NCBI GenBank assembly: GCA_026387135.1
Contig: JAPLMH010000023.1
Coordinates: 1 to 14,700, forward strand
Source: Candidatus Omnitrophota bacterium
Lineage (GTDB): Bacteria; Omnitrophota; Gorgyraeia; 2-01-FULL-45-10
Direction: 5' to 3'
Length of the DNA: 14,700 nucleotides
Position 1 is the stretch's first letter. Every line of letters begins with the position of its first letter. The notes beneath the pieces are model-generated. The model searched no databases and had not been told where the DNA came from. It was given only the letters and a program-made list of their open reading frames with translations. The translations under genes were made by a program, and so were the position numbers. Below are positions 12,442-14,700 of this stretch, one piece after another.

Positions 12442-14052
12442 TTATGCGGTCTTTGGGGCAAGCTTCTGCCATATGGCGTACTGTTTGTCCCATTCGAGTT
12501 CGTCGGTGATATTGCGCAGCTTATACTCGGGGATTTCGAAAAGGCAGGGATCATTTTGAAGAACAATCTCTTCCTGTATACGAGGCGAGAGGAATAGAAA
12601 GCTCATGACTTGATTCATTCGCTGCTGGCTTAAATTAAGCCAGCCGGACACTTCCTTAAGATCCTTGGCCTTATCTTTGTCCATTAGCGCCTGAATCTGG
12701 CAAGCAAGCAGAAGGTTCTGGCGTAACTGCGGCTCAGACTGTATTAATCGATCCTTGGGCGTTACGGCGTGGTATTTCAGTTCTGCCTTACTTACGTTAA
12801 AGGCGTGCGATTTTTGCGTGCTGTTGAGTACGATTTCGAGGATCCCGGTTCCGCCATCATACCGTATTTCTTTAACGATGTCTTTAAGAGCCAGTCTTTT
12901 TTCCGCAAGGGTAGCGCTTTCCCATGCATCAGGCGCCAACCTTTGATCATCCGACAGTTTTCTAAGATACTCCATGGCCTTTGCTTCCATGAGTCCTGCG
13001 TTTACAAGACGCGTTGGACATTCCTGATAGCCTCGTTTCTGCGCGTTTAGGCAAACATAATGAGTATAGCGAATGTTGCCGTGTTTGACGCTGTGAGTAA
13101 GGTACATCGAGGAATTACACGCCTTGCATCGTAAAAGTCTGCTTAATAGGCCTAAATTCTTGCCAATAGGCTTGCGGGATCCGAATTTGGCAGGATTTGT
13201 ACGCATGGCATCTTGGACCTTCATAAAGATTTCATCGTCGAGGATTCGCTCTTGCTCTCCCGGATAAAGAGCGTTCTGGTATCTTACCTTGCCCGCATAA
13301 TAAGCGTTTTTAAGGATTTTTTCTATGCCTGTGCTTGAAAACTTAACGCCTCCGCCTTGCTTATCTTCAGCGAGTTTACGGACTATTGTCCTATAGCCTT
13401 TTGTATTGGCGATTTTAGCAACCTCTAAAAGCGAGCGTTCCTTTAAGTATAGGTCGAAGAGTTCGCGCACAATCTTTGCTTCTTCCGGGTTTACGATGAG
13501 TTTGTGAGTCTCTTTATCAAGATTATAGCCCAAAGGAATGCATCCACCGACCCATTTGCCTCTTCTTTTGGCAGCGCCGATCTTGTCGCGCGTCCTTTCG
13601 CTGATAATTTCGCGCTCAAACTGCGCAAAGGAGAGGAGTATATTTAAGGTAAGTCGGCCCATCGAGGTATTGGTATTAAAGGCTTGAGTTACCGAGACGA
13701 AAGCAACGCTATTCTGGTCAAAGAACTCTAAGAGCTGGCTAAAGTCGAGGAGCGAGCGCGATAATCTATCTACTTTATAGACTACAACACAGTTAAGCCT
13801 GTGGGCCTTGATATCTTCAATAAGCTTCTGTAAGGCAGGCCTATCAGTATTGGCGCCTGTAAAACCACCGTCATCGTAACGGTCCGGTAAAACGATCCAG
13901 CCTTCAGACTTCTGGCTTTGGATGTAGCTTTCCGCTGACTCGCGCTGATTATCAAGAGAAGAAAATTCCTGCTCCAGGCCTTCAGAGGTCGAAACGCGCG
14001 TATAGATAGCGCATTTAATTAATAATTTTTCTTTAGTTAATTTTTTGTCCAT
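12442..14052 (-). CDS. Large serine recombinase (site-specific integrase)
   Basis: A 536-aa recombinase of the large serine family, used by phages and integrative elements for att-site recombination. The resolvase domain (about 12-160) opens with AIYTRVSTSEG; the nucleophile is Ser21 and an early conserved Arg is Arg19. YKVDRLSRS (92-100) supplies further catalytic arginines, and FAQFERE (142-148) is also typical. The Recombinase DNA-binding domain spans about 170-290. The zinc ribbon has Cys309, Cys312, Cys334 and Cys345. A C-terminal extension (about 435-500) resembles a helix-turn-helix (DLKEVSGWLNLSQQRMNQV). The start has AGGA six bases upstream, overlapping the stop of the DUF2924 gene, so the two form an operon. 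It appears full-length and intact. Confidence 0.93.
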   Translation of the reverse strand: MDKKLTKEKLLIKCAIYTRVSTSEGLEQEFSSLDNQRESAESYIQSQKSEGWIVLPDRYDDGGFTGANTDRPALQKLIEDIKAHRLNCVVVYKVDRLSRSLLDFSQLLEFFDQNSVAFVSVTQAFNTNTSMGRLTLNILLSFAQFEREIISERTRDKIGAAKRRGKWVGGCIPLGYNLDKETHKLIVNPEEAKIVRELFDLYLKERSLLEVAKIANTKGYRTIVRKLAEDKQGGGVKFSSTGIEKILKNAYYAGKVRYQNALYPGEQERILDDEIFMKVQDAMRTNPAKFGSRKPIGKNLGLLSRLLRCKACNSSMYLTHSVKHGNIRYTHYVCLNAQKRGYQECPTRLVNAGLMEAKAMEYLRKLSDDQRLAPDAWESATLAEKRLALKDIVKEIRYDGGTGILEIVLNSTQKSHAFNVSKAELKYHAVTPKDRLIQSEPQLRQNLLLACQIQALMDKDKAKDLKEVSGWLNLSQQRMNQVMSFLFLSPRIQEEIVLQNDPCLFEIPEYKLRNITDELEWDKQYAIWQKLAPKTA

Positions 14053-14060
14053 ACTTTTTC

Positions 14061-14534
14061 CTATAGGTTAAAGAACGCGAAGCCATTCCAGTGCGCGCCT
14101 GTGAGCTCAAAAGCGATCGCCGTAAGGCTACGATAATATTTATCCTTGTATTCGAATCCCTTATCCAGAATCTTTATGTGGATGTCTTGGTCTTTGTATT
14201 TCTTATGAATAACAGTGCCGGGAATAGGCAGTCGTTTATCTCTCATAAACGGTATAGAGACTACGTTCTTTCCGGCAGAAACTACTTGTGGCCTAAGCGC
14301 CTTATTATTGATAGGATCGTATTTTTCAATTAGCTCGGCAGTCCGCGCTCTTGCCTCTTCCGAAAGCTCGCCACGGGCCGTTTCCTGCAGCTTGTAAGCG
14401 ATCTTCTTAATAAGATATGGCTTATTGGCGCAGGGCGCCTCAGCGACGTTAAAAAGCTCTTTATATCGCTCTTGGATCGTCGATAAAGTCGCGCTTTTAA
14501 GGGCCTGTATCTGTTCGGCGATATTCTCTCTCAT
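14061..14534 (-). CDS. DUF2924 family protein, serine-recombinase partner
   Basis: A 157-aa protein of the DUF2924 family, which is commonly found directly upstream of serine recombinases; its biochemical role is not established. Signature parts are the N-terminal PYLIKKIAYKLQE-like segment and the C-terminal LPIPGTVIHKKYKDQDIHI, GFEYKDKYYRSLTAIAFEL and TGAHWNGFAFF. The reading frame also opens at an ATG at 14561, but a strong GAGGAGG lies between the two and is placed correctly only for the ATG at 14534, so the shorter form is preferred. It ends 8 bases before the recombinase start. It probably assists or regulates recombination, an inference from gene pairing. Confidence 0.85.
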   Translation of the reverse strand: MRENIAEQIQALKSATLSTIQERYKELFNVAEAPCANKPYLIKKIAYKLQETARGELSEEARARTAELIEKYDPINNKALRPQVVSAGKNVVSIPFMRDKRLPIPGTVIHKKYKDQDIHIKILDKGFEYKDKYYRSLTAIAFELTGAHWNGFAFFNL

Positions 14535-14543
14535 TGGCCATAG

Positions 14544-14550
14544 CCTCCTC
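14544..14550 (-). promoter_or_regulatory. Ribosome binding site deciding the DUF2924 start
   Basis: GAGGAGG on the minus strand, 9 bases upstream of the ATG at 14534. It lies downstream of the alternative ATG at 14561, which has no purine-rich site before it. This favours the 157-aa over the 166-aa product. Confidence 0.7.
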
Positions 14551-14564
14551 TCTAGCCTCATGTC

Positions 14565-14594
14565 ATATAGGCCATACTAACTGCCACAAGTCAA
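14565..14594 (-). promoter_or_regulatory. Weak promoter candidate for the DUF2924-recombinase operon
   Basis: On the minus strand TTGACT (14594-14589) is followed after 18 bases by CTATAT (14570-14565), or after 19 by TATATG. The -35 is good, the -10 poor. It is correctly placed just upstream of the operon. Confidence 0.3.
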
Positions 14595-14617
14595 GGCGAT
14601 ATGAGAGGTATTTTTGA

Positions 14618-14646
14618 TTGTTAAAGGGGGGCAAAAGCTATATAAT
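14618..14646 (+). promoter_or_regulatory. Outward-facing sigma70 promoter candidate
   Basis: TTGTTA (14618-14623), a 17-base spacer and a perfect TATAAT (14641-14646) point rightward, divergent from the recombinase operon. An ATG at 14683 opens a frame (MLEKYL) that continues past the window edge, but too little is visible to call a gene. Confidence 0.5.
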
Positions 14647-14700
14647 AAAAAAGTAAAGTATAGTAATTATTTGATCAGAAAAATGTTAGAAAAATATCTA

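Overview
The window looks like a bacterial chromosome segment from a diderm (Gram-negative type) organism. Supporting signs are bacterial tmRNA and tRNA genes, a lipoprotein-type peptidoglycan amidase, glutamate racemase, and c-di-GMP signalling proteins. Gene content and the tightly overlapping operon style would fit a poorly cultured lineage such as Omnitrophota, but that placement is an impression, not something the sequence proves.

Region 1 (1-7083) is a dense plus-strand housekeeping block. It opens with the 3' end of tmRNA (ssrA), followed after only seven T's by a lipoprotein amidase. Then come murI, four queuosine-precursor genes (queD, queC, queE, queF), the two subunits of a class I (Fe-S) fumarase, RNase PH (rph), an RdgB/HAM1-type nucleotide pyrophosphatase and a small GIY-YIG protein. 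Most junctions are 4-base ATGA overlaps or closer, so this reads as one translationally coupled operon. QueD, QueE and QueC convert dihydroneopterin triphosphate to preQ0 in that order, and QueF reduces preQ0 to preQ1. GTP cyclohydrolase I is not in the window.

Region 2 (7084-7488) is a gene-poor stretch with three related copies of a palindromic REP-like motif. The last copy runs into the 5' end of tRNA-Pro(UGG). tRNA-Arg(UCU) follows 17 bases later.

Region 3 (7538-11426) holds a two-gene signalling unit. The first gene encodes a 1160-residue protein combining a GGDEF domain, a STAND-type ATPase, an unnamed middle domain and C-terminal HEAT repeats. The second, four bases later, encodes a PilZ-domain protein, the usual type of c-di-GMP receptor.

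Region 4 (11441-12203) is a disrupted tRNA-His locus. A good promoter precedes the 5' half of a tRNA-His gene that breaks off inside the anticodon stem. A zinc-finger HNH nuclease gene with its own consensus-like promoter follows, then a different, complete tRNA-His and a strong intrinsic terminator.

Region 5 (12204-14700) is the edge of a mobile element. A non-coding stretch with nested inverted repeats (a possible recombination site) is followed by a minus-strand operon of a DUF2924 protein and a large serine recombinase. A TATAAT promoter points rightward out of the window. The most notable items are the split tRNA-His/HNH arrangement next to the recombinase, the GGDEF-STAND-HEAT fusion paired with PilZ, and the palindromic repeats merging into tRNA-Pro.
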